DNA of 64,000 nt from Acidobacteria bacterium 28-1 (GTDB taxonomy: Bacteria; Acidobacteriota; Blastocatellia; Pyrinomonadales; Pyrinomonadaceae). Below the pieces are notes generated by a model that ran no database searches, had not been told where the DNA came from, and saw only the letters and a program-made list of their open reading frames with translations. The position numbers were made by a program, and so were the translations under genes. Below, in pieces: positions 1-8,969 of the stretch. Position 1 is the first letter of the stretch. Each line of letters begins with the position of its first letter. The DNA lies in assembly GCA_002050365.1 (NCBI GenBank), contig MWYZ01000039.1, positions 1 through 64,000 of the forward strand, given 5' to 3'.

Positions 1-121
1 GAAGATTTCAGATGTGGTGATGGAAATCGCGTGTGGGTTACACAATTTGCGAGTAACCTTCCGCCAGCCACTTCAAACAATTGATTTAACGAACTTTGAA
101 GAAATATATTATTTCCAATAA

Positions 122-931
122 TGTCTAATCTACGTGCTGGATAATATCACCAACAACATAACAGCCTATCAATTCGGGTCTGGAGCAGGCGACACTTTTC
201 TGCCAACCAACGATTTCGACGGCGACGGCAGAACCGATCTGAATCTTACTAAAATCATTCAACCGAGCGGCGTCGGATTGCACAGCATTCTGCAAACGGG
301 CAGTAACACAATTCGCACCGTTCAATGGGGGAATTTTACGGCGGCGAACAATGATAGATTGGTCTATGGAGATTACGACGGCGACGGCAAACAAGACATC
401 GGTTCTTTCCGCATCGCTACGGGCGTTTGGTATATTCTTGAAAGTTCAACCAATACCGGGCGCGCCGTTCCGAATTTCGGCGCGCCGGGAGATTTTCCGG
501 TGGTCGGCGATTATGACAAAGACGGCAAAACCGATTTGGGCGTAGTTCGCGCTCAAGACGGTCAGTTGATTTGGTATATCCAGAATAGCTCAAACGGACG
601 AATGCGAGCGGTTCCTTTCGGCGCGTCAACCGACGGTACTTTCTTCTATCGTCCGTTCGATTTTGACGGCGACGGCGCACAGGATATAGCGGTTAATCGC
701 AATGTTGGAGGCAATCGCGTTTTTTACATTTTGCGAAGCTCCGATAACCAAGTGGTTGCTTTGCAATGGGGCTTTACTTCCGATACGCCATTTTACGGCG
801 ATTACGACGGCGACGGCAAAACCGACATCGTGGCGCGGCGCACCGTCAGCGGTCAATACGTTTGGTATATTTACCAAAGTTCCAATCAGCAAGCACGCGC
901 CGTTACTTTCGGAGCAGCGGGCGACCAATAA
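122..931 (+). CDS. FG-GAP/VCBS repeat protein, C-terminal part (5' end missing or frameshifted)
   Basis: The reading frame holds about five and a half repeats of roughly 45 residues with the pattern WYI..SS-N--A--FG---D-P--GDYDGDGKTDI. Each has a calcium-binding-type loop (DFDGDGRTD, DYDGDGKQD, DYDKDGKTD, DFDGDGAQD, DYDGDGKTD). Such repeats form beta-propeller blades in secreted or surface proteins. The first blade is already cut: the frame opens just after a TAA at 119-121, the only early start is a GTG at 134, there is no ribosome binding site or signal peptide, and the protein ends in a half blade. A different frame runs from position 1 to a TGA at 82-84 and looks partly coding. So this is either the tail of a frameshifted gene or a remnant. 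Family assignment is firm; integrity is doubtful. Confidence 0.7.
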   Translation, partial: CLIYVLDNITNNITAYQFGSGAGDTFLPTNDFDGDGRTDLNLTKIIQPSGVGLHSILQTGSNTIRTVQWGNFTAANNDRLVYGDYDGDGKQDIGSFRIATGVWYILESSTNTGRAVPNFGAPGDFPVVGDYDKDGKTDLGVVRAQDGQLIWYIQNSSNGRMRAVPFGASTDGTFFYRPFDFDGDGAQDIAVNRNVGGNRVFYILRSSDNQVVALQWGFTSDTPFYGDYDGDGKTDIVARRTVSGQYVWYIYQSSNQQARAVTFGAAGDQ

Positions 932-940
932 AAAAGTCAC

Positions 941-991
941 AAGTCTAAAGTCCAAAGTCAAGAACGGTTTTCGACTTTGGACTTTAGACTT
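941..991. terminator. 19-bp perfect inverted repeat between convergent genes (word hairpin)
   Basis: Left arm AAGTCTAAAGTCCAAAGTC (941-959) and its exact reverse complement (973-991) around a 13-nt loop. The arms are built of the word AAAGTC repeated with small changes. It lies between the convergent FG-GAP gene and glnA and could act as a bidirectional terminator, though it has no clean T tract. Confidence 0.6.
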
Positions 992-1019
992 GGGACTCGA
1001 AAAGACTTTGGACTAATAA

Positions 1020-2441
1020 TTAAACGTCGTAATACATCGAAAACTCTAGCGGATGCGGGCGCAGTCTGAGCGGTTGAATTTCCTTCTCGCGTTTATATGA
1101 AATCCAACGCTCAATCATCTCGGTTGAAAATACATCGCCTTTCAAAAGAAATTCGTGGTCGTTTTCAAGCGCTTTCAAGGCTTCGTCCAAACTTCCCGGC
1201 AAGCTCGGCACGTCTTTCAATTCTTCAGGCGACAAATCGTAAATGTCTTTGTCGAGCGGTTCGCCCGGGTCAATCCGGTTTTGTATGCCGTCGAGTCCGG
1301 CCATCAGAAGCGCGGCGAAAGTGATATACGGATTGCACGACGGGTCGGGCGGACGAAACTCCAAACGTTTTGCTTTCGGCGATTGTGAAAACATCGGAAT
1401 CCGCACGGCGGCTGACCGATTTCTGGCTGAATACGCCAAATTGACTGGCGCTTCAAATCCGGGAACGAGCCGCTTGTAACTGTTGGTCGTCGGCGCGGCA
1501 AAAGCAATCAACGACGGCGCGTGTTTGAGAAGTCCGCCGATGTAATATTTCGCCATCTCAGAGAGTCCCGCGTACCCGTCGCCGCCGAACAGCGGTTTGT
1601 CATCTTTCCAAAGCGATTGGTGAACGTGCATTCCCGAACCGTTGTCGCCGTAAAGCGGTTTTGGCATAAAGGTCGCGGTTTTCCCGTGCGCGTATGCGGT
1701 GTTTTTGACGATATATTTAAACATCATTAAATTGTCAGCCGTGTGGAGAAGATTTGAAAATCGGAAATCAATTTCGCATTGCCCGGCGGTTGCAACTTCG
1801 TGGTGGTGACATTCGACGTTAATTCCGACATCAGCCAAAATCAGCGAAATCGCGCTTCGCAAATTTATTAAAGTGTCGGTCGGCGCGACCGGCACATAAC
1901 CTTCTTTGGGGCGAATGTGCGTTCCCAAATTCGGCATCGAATCGCTGCCGTTACGCCGGCTGTTCCAATGTCCTTCTTCGGAATTAATGGAGTAACCGGC
2001 TGAATGCTGGTCATTGTGATGAAAAACTTCGTCGAAAACGAAAAATTCGGCTTCCGGTCCGATGAAAACCGTGTCGGCGATGCCGGTAAATTTCAGATAA
2101 CTTTCGGCGCGGACGGCAACCGAGCGCGGGTCAAATCCGTAACCTTCTTTGGTCATCGGCTCGACGACGTTAGCTATCAAGCAAATGGTTTTTTCTTTGG
2201 CAAACGGGTCAACCCAACAGCGCGTCGGGTCGGGAATAAGCAGCATATCCGATTCGTGAATATGCGCCCAACCTCTCAATGAAGAAGCGTCGAATCCGAA
2301 ACCTTCTTCAAACGAATCTTCGGTTAATTGGTCAATCGGGTAAGTCAAATGATGCCATGCGCCCGGCAAATCCGTGAAACGGATTGAAAAAAATCTCGCT
2401 TCCTGGTCAGCCGCGTAGTTCAAAACATGTTTTGCGTTCAT
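1020..2441 (-). CDS. glnA: Type I glutamine synthetase
   Basis: Joins ammonia and glutamate to glutamine using ATP, the central cytoplasmic nitrogen-assimilation step. The 473 residues are the normal length for GS-I. Visible motifs: the beta-grasp domain in the first ~100 residues, GPEAEFF (about residue 128, metal-binding Glu), [10 protein letters not shown] (catalytic loop), [20 protein letters not shown] (substrate and ATP binding) and [14 protein letters not shown]. Near the C-terminus DIYDLSPEE carries the Tyr that is adenylylated in GS-I-beta enzymes, so control by adenylylation is possible. Start ATG at 2441 is preceded by AGGAGA at good spacing. The gene is monocistronic as far as can be seen and converges on the FG-GAP gene. 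Confidence 0.97.
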   Translation of the reverse strand: MNAKHVLNYAADQEARFFSIRFTDLPGAWHHLTYPIDQLTEDSFEEGFGFDASSLRGWAHIHESDMLLIPDPTRCWVDPFAKEKTICLIANVVEPMTKEGYGFDPRSVAVRAESYLKFTGIADTVFIGPEAEFFVFDEVFHHNDQHSAGYSINSEEGHWNSRRNGSDSMPNLGTHIRPKEGYVPVAPTDTLINLRSAISLILADVGINVECHHHEVATAGQCEIDFRFSNLLHTADNLMMFKYIVKNTAYAHGKTATFMPKPLYGDNGSGMHVHQSLWKDDKPLFGGDGYAGLSEMAKYYIGGLLKHAPSLIAFAAPTTNSYKRLVPGFEAPVNLAYSARNRSAAVRIPMFSQSPKAKRLEFRPPDPSCNPYITFAALLMAGLDGIQNRIDPGEPLDKDIYDLSPEELKDVPSLPGSLDEALKALENDHEFLLKGDVFSTEMIERWISYKREKEIQPLRLRPHPLEFSMYYDV

Positions 2442-2520
2442 TAAATCTCCTGTTTAAATTCGGGTAAATAAAATTTTTGGATAGCTCGCGTTTTCCACGC
2501 ATCAATTTCTCAAAAAAGAG

Positions 2521-2548
2521 ATTTTACAATACTCACCTGCAACTTCAA
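2521..2548 (-). promoter_or_regulatory. Possible sigma70-type promoter of glnA
   Basis: Read on the minus strand: TTGAAG, a 16-nt spacer, then TAAAAT, about 80 nt upstream of the glnA start. It is a fair match to the -35/-10 consensus but was found by eye only. Confidence 0.3.
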
Positions 2549-2612
2549 AACGCTCAATTCAAGTTGTGAGTTTTCGGATTTTTAAAGCGTCTTTTCTGCG
2601 TTTCTTTTCCGC

Positions 2613-2813
2613 CTATTTTTCATTTTTCTCGTCTTCTTCATCCGGGACATACACCTCATAACCGTATGAGTCATCGTAATAATAACTTTTTTCCTGCTGG
2701 TCTTCACTCCAATTTCCCTTCTCACCGGTTTCGCACATTTCGGGAGCAACTTCTTTTGCTTTTTTTTTCGAGTGTTTTCGGCTATCTTTTTCCGGCTTCG
2801 TCTTTTCGGGCAT
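2613..2813 (-). CDS. Small charged hypothetical protein (66 aa)
   Basis: A 66-residue very hydrophilic protein: a Lys-rich first third (EKTKPEKDSRKHSKKKAK), a middle with a single Cys, and a Tyr/Asp/Glu-rich end (SYYYDDSYGYEVYVPDEEDE). It has no membrane segment and no family I recognise. No clear ribosome binding site precedes the ATG. It is divergent from the acid phosphatase gene. The layout (basic start, acidic end) is not typical of a random frame, but it could still be spurious. Confidence 0.45.
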   Translation of the reverse strand: MPEKTKPEKDSRKHSKKKAKEVAPEMCETGEKGNWSEDQQEKSYYYDDSYGYEVYVPDEEDEKNEK

Positions 2814-2867
2814 AAATCATTTATAATCCGTAAAAATCATTTCGACAAATTCATTCTTGGGAAATTT

Positions 2868-3719
2868 ATGAAAATCAAAACTTACCTTTTAACCTTTGGG
2901 CTGATTGCATCTTCGATTATCTCAACTTATTTTGTTACCGTCTCGACCGCCCAACAAGGCACACAATCGCAAACCGTCGCTACCGCCGACAATGAATATC
3001 AAGTCGGCGCAATTCTTTTTATGCAGAAAGCGGCGGAGTTTCGCGCCCTGTGTTATCAAGCGTTTAATCTGGCGCAGATGAATCTCGACGCAGATTTTGA
3101 CAGAAAAAATGTAAAAAAATTGCCGAAAGCCGAGCGAAAAATGACACGCGCCGTGGTAGTTGACATTGATGAAACTGTTTTGGACAATTCGCCTCACCAA
3201 GCTGATTTGATTAAAAAACGCCTGCCTTTCACGCCGACGATTTGGACGGATTGGGTAAACCGTCGAATGGCAAAACCGATTCCGGGCGCAGTTGAGTTCT
3301 TGAAATACGCCAGCTCAAAAGGTGTCCGCGTTTTTTATGTTTCCAATCGCAACGAATCCGAAAAACAAGGTACGATTGACAATCTCAAAGCCGTCGGTTT
3401 TCCTGATGTCTCCGGTGAAACGGTGCTTGTCCGCACGTCCGAATCTGGCAAAGAAGCGCGTCGGCAAATAATCTCGGCAAAATATCGCATCGTATTGCTA
3501 ATGGGCGATAATCTCAATGATTTATCAAATGTTTTCGAGCGAAAAAGCGTTGACGACCGATTCGCGGAAGTTGATAAAACGCGCGAGATGTTCGGCAGAA
3601 AGTTTATCGTTTTGCCGAATGCGATGTATGGCGATTGGGAAAGCGCGATTTACGAATACAGGCGTTTGAACGAAGTCGAGAAAACGGCGAAACGTGCAAA
3701 TACTTTGGAAAGCTATTAA
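2868..3719 (+). CDS. HAD-superfamily acid phosphatase, e(P4)/class B-C type, secreted
   Basis: Predicted exported phosphomonoesterase of HAD subfamily IIIB (5'-nucleotidase, lipoprotein e(P4) family), removing phosphate from nucleotides outside the cytoplasm. The start is placed at ATG 2868 because the next residues form a signal peptide (MKIKTYLLTFGLIASSIIST...STAQQ); in-frame codons further upstream give no signal peptide. No lipobox Cys is present, unlike classical e(P4). HAD motifs: VVVDIDETVLDNSP (DxDET nucleophile loop), VFYVSNRNE (motif II), and LLMGDNLNDLS (motif IV, GDNxxD). Length of 283 residues fits the family. It is followed 12 bases later by the small gene at 3732. Confidence 0.88.
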   Translation: MKIKTYLLTFGLIASSIISTYFVTVSTAQQGTQSQTVATADNEYQVGAILFMQKAAEFRALCYQAFNLAQMNLDADFDRKNVKKLPKAERKMTRAVVVDIDETVLDNSPHQADLIKKRLPFTPTIWTDWVNRRMAKPIPGAVEFLKYASSKGVRVFYVSNRNESEKQGTIDNLKAVGFPDVSGETVLVRTSESGKEARRQIISAKYRIVLLMGDNLNDLSNVFERKSVDDRFAEVDKTREMFGRKFIVLPNAMYGDWESAIYEYRRLNEVEKTAKRANTLESY

Positions 3720-3731
3720 AATTTAGACGTT

Positions 3732-3947
3732 ATGAAACGAATACCCGAAGAAAAGCTCCTTAACCCGAAGCCGGGAAGCAAAATTGCTGCCGCACAAGAG
3801 TTCGGTATTGATTTAACTTTGCTGGTAAAAAATCTTCGTTTAACGCCCGACCAAAGAGTCAAAAATTTGCAGTCGGCAATGGTCGGTTTGGAAGAATTAA
3901 TTCGCGCGTCTAAACAATCGAGAAAGAAAAGCGATGATAAATCTTGA
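3732..3947 (+). CDS. Small hypothetical protein paired with a nucleotidyltransferase
   Basis: A 71-residue hydrophilic helical protein (MKRIPEEKLLNPKPGSKIAA..., then FGIDLTLLVKNLRLTPDQR). Proteins of this shape are commonly encoded just before single-domain nucleotidyltransferases; here too its 3' end overlaps the start of the nucleotidyltransferase frame by 14 bases, which implies translational coupling. It may be the partner (possibly antitoxin-like) of that enzyme; this is inferred from neighbourhood only. Confidence 0.6.
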   Translation: MKRIPEEKLLNPKPGSKIAAAQEFGIDLTLLVKNLRLTPDQRVKNLQSAMVGLEELIRASKQSRKKSDDKS

Positions 3948-4421
3948 GCCTGTCCTTAAATCATTAACGGAAAATGCAGTTGAATTTGTCATAGTCGGCG
4001 GCGTAGCAATCACGGCTCATGGTTCGGCGTATTTAACCCAAGACTTGATTTTTGTTATTCGCGCAGTAAGACGAATCTCAAAAATGTCGTTTCCGCGCTT
4101 GCTCCTTTCAAGCCGAAGCCGCGAAATTTTCCCGAAAACCTGCCGTATGTTTTTGATGAAAGAACTTTGCAAAATGGAACGAACTTTACTTTTGAATCCG
4201 AAATCGGCGAGGTTGATTTGCTCGGCGAAGTGGCAGGCGTTGGAGATTATGACGCAGTTGATAGAGAATCGGAAGTAAAAAATCTTTTCGGCTATGATGT
4301 CAAAGTTTTGACCATTGAGGGTTTGATAAAAGCCAAACGCGCCGCCGGACGCACGAAAGATTTGCTCGCTTTACCCGAACTTGAAGCCTTGCGCGAGGCT
4401 TTGAGCGATGAAGAAGATTGA
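3934..4421 (+). pseudogene. Nucleotidyltransferase-fold protein, broken by a one-base deletion
   Basis: The first frame reads MINLEPVLKSLTENAVEFVIVGGVAITAHGS...YLTQDL and then goes out of register; the continuation (CYSRSKTNLKNVVSALAPF... to LPELEALREALSDEED) lies in another frame. Restoring one base after codon 4045-4047 gives TQDLDFCYSR, the GG-TxDxD signature of the nucleotidyltransferase/AbiEii-like fold. The missing base therefore falls in the second catalytic Asp. Restored length is about 162 residues. As written the gene cannot make an active enzyme, unless the deletion is a sequencing error. It sits in an apparent operon with the 71-residue protein upstream; the S9 peptidase starts 6 bases downstream. 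Confidence 0.8.
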
Positions 4422-4427
4422 AAACTT

Positions 4428-6809
4428 ATGAAAAAAACTTTCCGCTTTTTACCCTTTTACTTTTGTCTTTTCACTTTTGCCTTTTGCCTTACGGCGTCTT
4501 CTCAAACGCTGACCGTGCGCGAGATTATGCGCGAGCCTTCCATTGCCGGAATGCGTCCCGACAATGAAAGACTTTCGCCCGACGGCAGACTCGTCGCGTT
4601 TTCGTGGAATGCCGAAGGCAACGAGCCGCGCAATCTTTATTTGACTTCGACAAGCGTTAACGAGACACGAAAGATAATTGATGCGGAAGAAAATTACGAA
4701 ATGCGAACGCCTGCGCTGGAAAGCAAATTAAATTACGGCTTAACGGTGCGCGATGAATTTTCAAAAGCGCGTGAGAAAAATCTCGGCGGCGCGGAGTTTT
4801 CGCCGAACTCAAAGCGGCTTTTATTTACGCAGAACAGCGACATCTATGTTCTAGAAATTGGTAATACTGTAACGCCTCTTGCCGTTTCAAAGCCAAGACG
4901 CATTACTCGAACACAGGGTGCGGAGTCTGCGGCGCGATGGCTCGACAACGAGACGATTCTTTATCAATCCGGCGGAAACTTTTTCGCGCTCAACATTGAA
5001 AAAACTTTTCTCGTTCAATTAACCAAAGAAGCAAATCCAGCGGCTTTCATTTCCGTTTCATTCGCCACGCCGACCGAAGACGCGAAGTTGCTTGCGTATG
5101 CCGTTTCCGATGGCTCGAAGCAACGCGCTCTTTTTCTACCGAATTATTTGGATGAATTTGTTCAATCACCGACGTTTCGGCGCGGCTTTACCGAACAGAA
5201 AGTTTTTGTGACTAAAACCGACGGAAGTCTCGAAAAACCTTTTGAAATTAATCTGCCGAAAGCTGAGGGCGCGGCTTATGTGCGAAGTGTGAGATGGGCG
5301 GCAGATAACGCAAGTTTAATCGTTGACCGCGTGGATAAGGACACGAAACGCCGCCAACTTTTTTACATTCACAACGTCGGCAGCAAAGCCGAGCAGACAA
5401 TTTTGATTACCGAAGAAACGGATGAGAAATGGATTGGCAGCCTTTCGCGCATCGTCGAACCGAATCCGAAAAATAATTCGCAGATTTTGTTTGCTTCGGA
5501 AAAAGATGGCTTTAATCATCTGTATCTGGCAATGTTGGAGCGAGCCAAACCGCAACCGAATCCGACAGGCGAAATCCGACAGGAAAACCCGACAGACGCA
5601 GGATTTTCTTCGACCGTGAACATCAAGCAACTCACGAGCGGTAATTTTGAAGTTGATTGGGCGAAATGGATTGCGGACGGAAAACAAATTATTTTTTCTT
5701 CGACTGAAAATAATACGGCGACACGCGATTTTTTTGTTTTTGATTTTGAAACGACGGAGAAATACCCGGCTTTTAAAAATTTTGCTCTAACATCGGAAAA
5801 TAACAAAACAACCGTTTCTCCGTCGTTTCAAAACGGAATGAAAACCAACCCACAAATAGATAAAGAAAACTCTCAGCCTATTTTTCTTTATGAATTTTCA
5901 CGATGGAACTCTCCTACGGAACTTTTCATATATCCGCGAATTTGTCCGCGCTGCGGTCGGGTTTTTCAACCTCTGCAAATAACAAAATCGACAACCGAAA
6001 AATTCAAACAAACGAAATGGAGCGAGCCGCAGTTCTTCTCATTTAAAGCGAAAGACGGCAAAAAGATTCCTGCAAAAATCTACCTGCCGAACGCATTTGA
6101 TAAATCGAAAAAATATCCGATGGTGATTTTCGTTCACGGCGCGGGTTATCTGCAAAACGTGATTAACGGTTGGAACAATTACTACCGCGAGTTTATGTTC
6201 CACACGCTTTTAACGCAGAAGGGATACGTCGTTTTAGATGTAGATTATCGCGGCTCGGCTGGCTACGGACGCGATTTTCGCACGGATGTTTATGATTTTC
6301 TCGGCGGGCTTGATTACCAAGACCATTTGGATGCGATAGATTTTGCAGTGAAAAATTACGCAGTTAATGAAAAGCGAATCGGCGTGTATGGCGGAAGTTA
6401 CGGCGGCTTTATGGCGGAAATGCTGGTGATGCGTGCGCCTGAGCGCATTGCGGCGGCGGCGGCACTGCGTCCGGTCGGAGATTGGAAAAATTACTTTTAC
6501 TCGTCGCCGCTTTATACGACCGAAAGGTTAGGTTTCCCCGACAAAAACCCGGAAGCATACAAGCGAAGTTCGCCGATCTCCTACGCCGACCAATTGCGAA
6601 AACCACTTTTAATTTTGCACGGATTGGTAGACGACAATGTTCCCGCGCAGGACTCGATGCAATTAGTGGAAAAACTTATTCGACTCGAAAAAACCGAGCA
6701 TTTTGAGACGATGTTTTATCCGTCGGAAAATCACGCGTTTACGCGTTCGACGAGTTGGGCTGACGAATACGAGCGAATTTTGACTTTTTTTGAAAAATAT
6801 TTGAAATGA
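4428..6809 (+). CDS. Prolyl oligopeptidase family (S9) serine peptidase, exported
   Basis: Exported S9 (DPP IV-like) peptidase of 793 residues. A signal peptide (MKKTFRFLPFYFCLFTFAFC...SSQ) is followed by a beta-propeller and an alpha/beta-hydrolase domain from about residue 530. Catalytic triad: Ser in YGGSYGGF (~656), Asp in LVDDNVP (~734), His in ENHAFTR (~768). Two oddities occur: a repetitive insertion NPTGEIRQENPTD (~378-390) encoded by a repeated AATCCGACAGG-like word, and a CPRCG motif just before the hydrolase domain where relatives usually have no cysteines. The hydrophobic core of the signal peptide is itself encoded by repeated CTTTTG words. Likely degrades oligopeptides in the periplasm. 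Confidence 0.92.
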   Translation: MKKTFRFLPFYFCLFTFAFCLTASSQTLTVREIMREPSIAGMRPDNERLSPDGRLVAFSWNAEGNEPRNLYLTSTSVNETRKIIDAEENYEMRTPALESKLNYGLTVRDEFSKAREKNLGGAEFSPNSKRLLFTQNSDIYVLEIGNTVTPLAVSKPRRITRTQGAESAARWLDNETILYQSGGNFFALNIEKTFLVQLTKEANPAAFISVSFATPTEDAKLLAYAVSDGSKQRALFLPNYLDEFVQSPTFRRGFTEQKVFVTKTDGSLEKPFEINLPKAEGAAYVRSVRWAADNASLIVDRVDKDTKRRQLFYIHNVGSKAEQTILITEETDEKWIGSLSRIVEPNPKNNSQILFASEKDGFNHLYLAMLERAKPQPNPTGEIRQENPTDAGFSSTVNIKQLTSGNFEVDWAKWIADGKQIIFSSTENNTATRDFFVFDFETTEKYPAFKNFALTSENNKTTVSPSFQNGMKTNPQIDKENSQPIFLYEFSRWNSPTELFIYPRICPRCGRVFQPLQITKSTTEKFKQTKWSEPQFFSFKAKDGKKIPAKIYLPNAFDKSKKYPMVIFVHGAGYLQNVINGWNNYYREFMFHTLLTQKGYVVLDVDYRGSAGYGRDFRTDVYDFLGGLDYQDHLDAIDFAVKNYAVNEKRIGVYGGSYGGFMAEMLVMRAPERIAAAAALRPVGDWKNYFYSSPLYTTERLGFPDKNPEAYKRSSPISYADQLRKPLLILHGLVDDNVPAQDSMQLVEKLIRLEKTEHFETMFYPSENHAFTRSTSWADEYERILTFFEKYLK
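5559..5602. repeat. In-frame word array inside the S9 peptidase gene
   Basis: Three degenerate copies of AATCCGACAGG within 44 bp, encoding NPTGEIRQENPTD in a loop of the propeller domain. Confidence 0.5.
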
Positions 6810-6891
6810 GTAGAGAGTCAAGAGTCGAGAGTTAAGAGAAAAATTCCTTTCCCACTCTTGACTCTCCGCTTTCTACTCTTTACTCTCTACT
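6809..6891. repeat. Intergenic word hairpin (AGAGTC words)
   Basis: The left arm (6809-6838) is built of AGAGTC/AGAGTT words and begins at the last base of the S9 stop codon; the right arm (6855-6891) is its imperfect reverse complement. It fills the gap before the SDR gene at 6901. It could terminate transcription but has no strong T tract. Confidence 0.6.
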
Positions 6892-6900
6892 TTTTATATT

Positions 6901-7887
6901 ATGAGAATACTTGTAACCGGCGGCGCGGGATTTATCGGCTCGCATTTGTGCGAAAGACTTCTTCAAGAAAATCACGAAGTCATCGCTCTCGATAATTTAT
7001 TCACCGGCAGACGCGAAAATATTTTTCACCTGCTCGACAACCATCGTTTTGAACTAATTCGCCACGACATAACCGAACCGATTCTGCTTGAAGTTGACCA
7101 GATTTATAATCTGGCGTGTCCGGCTTCGCCCGTCCATTATCAATACAATCCGGTCAAAACCGTCAAAACCAGCGTGATGGGCGCGATAAATATGCTCGGA
7201 ATGGCAAAGCGCGTGCGGGCGCGGATTCTTCAGGCTTCGACTTCGGAAGTTTACGGCGACCCGCTCGTTCATCCGCAGACGGAAGATTATTTCGGCAATG
7301 TCAACTGCATCGGGAATCGCAGTTGTTATGACGAAGGCAAGCGTGTGGCGGAAACTTTGTTTATGGATTATCATCGGCAAAACGGCGTAGACACGCGTAT
7401 CGTTCGCATTTTTAACACTTACGGACCGAAAATGCTCGAAAACGACGGGCGCGTCGTTTCGAATTTTATCGTTCAAGCGTTGCGCGGTGAAGATTTGACG
7501 ATTTACGGCAGCGGCGAGCAGACGCGCTCATTCTGTTACGTCGACGATTTGGTCGAAGGTTTGATTCGCTTAATGAATACGGAAGAGGAAACGATCAATT
7601 TGCCCGTAAACATCGGCAATCCGGGCGAATTTACAATGAACGAATTGGCGCAGGAAGTCGCTCGTGTTGTTGGCAAAAATGTCAAAATTAAACACCTTCC
7701 TTTGCCGCCGGACGACCCGAAACAGCGTCAGCCGAATATCGAGCGGGCGAAAAATTTGCTCGGTTGGTCGCCGACGATTCCGCTTGCCGAAGGTTTGCAG
7801 AAAACGGTTGATTATTTTGCAAAAAAAATCGAAAAAAGTGAGGTAAAGAATGATACTTTAACTCAAAATACAGGAGCAACAATATGA
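6901..7887 (+). CDS. UDP-glucuronate decarboxylase (UDP-xylose synthase type SDR)
   Basis: NAD-dependent extended SDR that converts UDP-glucuronate to UDP-xylose for polysaccharide or glycoconjugate synthesis. Shown by the N-terminal Rossmann motif GGAGFIGSH, the UXS-type sequence [15 protein letters not shown], and the active-site SCYDEGKR (YxxxK), which is characteristic of this family rather than of epimerases. RIFNTYGP and [11 protein letters not shown] are also typical. Length of 328 residues is usual for bacterial soluble UXS. Its stop codon overlaps the start of the next SDR gene (ATGA), so the two are translated together. Confidence 0.9.
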   Translation: MRILVTGGAGFIGSHLCERLLQENHEVIALDNLFTGRRENIFHLLDNHRFELIRHDITEPILLEVDQIYNLACPASPVHYQYNPVKTVKTSVMGAINMLGMAKRVRARILQASTSEVYGDPLVHPQTEDYFGNVNCIGNRSCYDEGKRVAETLFMDYHRQNGVDTRIVRIFNTYGPKMLENDGRVVSNFIVQALRGEDLTIYGSGEQTRSFCYVDDLVEGLIRLMNTEEETINLPVNIGNPGEFTMNELAQEVARVVGKNVKIKHLPLPPDDPKQRQPNIERAKNLLGWSPTIPLAEGLQKTVDYFAKKIEKSEVKNDTLTQNTGATI

Positions 7888-8870
7888 AAATTTTAATTAC
7901 AGGCGGCGCGGGCTTTGTCGGTTCACATCTCGCCGATAAACTTCACAGCGAAGGACACGAAATCACGATTATTGACGACCTTTCGACGGGGCGTTATCAA
8001 AATGTCGCGCATCTCGAAGGCCAAGAGCGTTTTCGCTTAATAATTGAGACGGTTCTGAACGAATCTTTGATGGAAGAACTCATCCGCGAATCAGACCGTG
8101 TTTTCCATATGGCAAGTGCGGTCGGCGTGAAGCTGATTATGGAACATCCGGTCAAAACCATCGAAACAATTTTCCGCGGAACTGATGTTGTTCTCAACTG
8201 TTGTGCGCGTTTTCGCAAGCGCGTTCTGATTCCTTCGACATCGGAAGTCTATGGTAAAAGCACGCAAGTTCCCTTTGCCGAAGACAACGACATTTTGAAA
8301 GGTTCGACGAGCAAGCATCGCTGGGCTTACGCTTGCGCGAAAGAGTTGGACGAATTTCTGGCGTTGGCGCATTGGAAAGAAACGCGCTTGCCGGTCGTCA
8401 TTGTCAGATTATTTAATACAGTCGGACCGCGCCAAACCGGTCAATACGGAATGGTTGTGCCGAATTTCGTTAAATCCGCCGTCAGAAATGAGCCGCTCAT
8501 CGTTCACGGCGATGGCGGACAATCACGTTGTTTCGGTCACGTCCTTGATGTTGTCGAAGGTTTGACGAAAGCCATCGAAACCCCTGAATGTTTCGGGCAA
8601 GTAATGAACATCGGCAATGCGGAAGAAGTTACGATAAAACAGCTTGCCGAAAAAGCGATTGAACTAACTGGAAGCCGAAGCGAAATAAAATATATTCCTT
8701 ACGAAGAAGCCTATGGCGAAGGCTTTGAAGATATGCGGCGGCGCGTTCCCTCACTAGAAAAAGCCAAGCGTCTAATCAGCTATCAGCCAACTCGAACGCT
8801 CGAATTAATCATCAATGACGTAGCGGAACAATTTCGGGAAGAATTGAAAACTGAATCCGCTATCGCTTAA
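7884..8870 (+). CDS. NAD-dependent epimerase/dehydratase (UDP-glucose 4-epimerase-like)
   Basis: Extended SDR of 328 residues with GGAGFVGSH at the N-terminus and WAYACAKE (YxxxK) as catalytic site; [15 protein letters not shown] and [11 protein letters not shown] match nucleotide-sugar epimerases. The exact substrate cannot be read from sequence. The ATGA overlap with the UDP-xylose synthase gene makes an operon, suggesting it works on the same or a linked nucleotide sugar, perhaps UDP-xylose/UDP-arabinose or UDP-glucuronate/galacturonate interconversion (inference). Confidence 0.88.
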   Translation: MKILITGGAGFVGSHLADKLHSEGHEITIIDDLSTGRYQNVAHLEGQERFRLIIETVLNESLMEELIRESDRVFHMASAVGVKLIMEHPVKTIETIFRGTDVVLNCCARFRKRVLIPSTSEVYGKSTQVPFAEDNDILKGSTSKHRWAYACAKELDEFLALAHWKETRLPVVIVRLFNTVGPRQTGQYGMVVPNFVKSAVRNEPLIVHGDGGQSRCFGHVLDVVEGLTKAIETPECFGQVMNIGNAEEVTIKQLAEKAIELTGSRSEIKYIPYEEAYGEGFEDMRRRVPSLEKAKRLISYQPTRTLELIINDVAEQFREELKTESAIA

Positions 8871-8884
8871 TTTTTATCGAAATT

Positions 8885-8957
8885 CAGAGATGCTGAGGCA
8901 TAGAGGATAAAAGTAGATTTTTCTTTTAACTTTGCGTCTTTGCTTCTCTGCGTTGAA
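8885..8957. repeat. Imperfect word repeat (GCGTCTTTGCTTCTCTGCG type)
   Basis: The 99-base gap between the epimerase gene and the next CDS contains CAGAGATGCTGAGGCATAGA and, downstream, TTTGCGTCTTTGCTTCTCTG, an imperfect inverted pair. The same vocabulary (GCGCAGAGTTCGCAGAGAAA) recurs at 19857-19880. Confidence 0.4.
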
Positions 8958-8969
8958 ATTTTTATTAAC

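Noticed and set aside
4167-4421. Independent 84-residue gene downstream of the nucleotidyltransferase start
   Set aside because: Its sequence continues the nucleotidyltransferase after a single-base frameshift, so it is not a separate gene.
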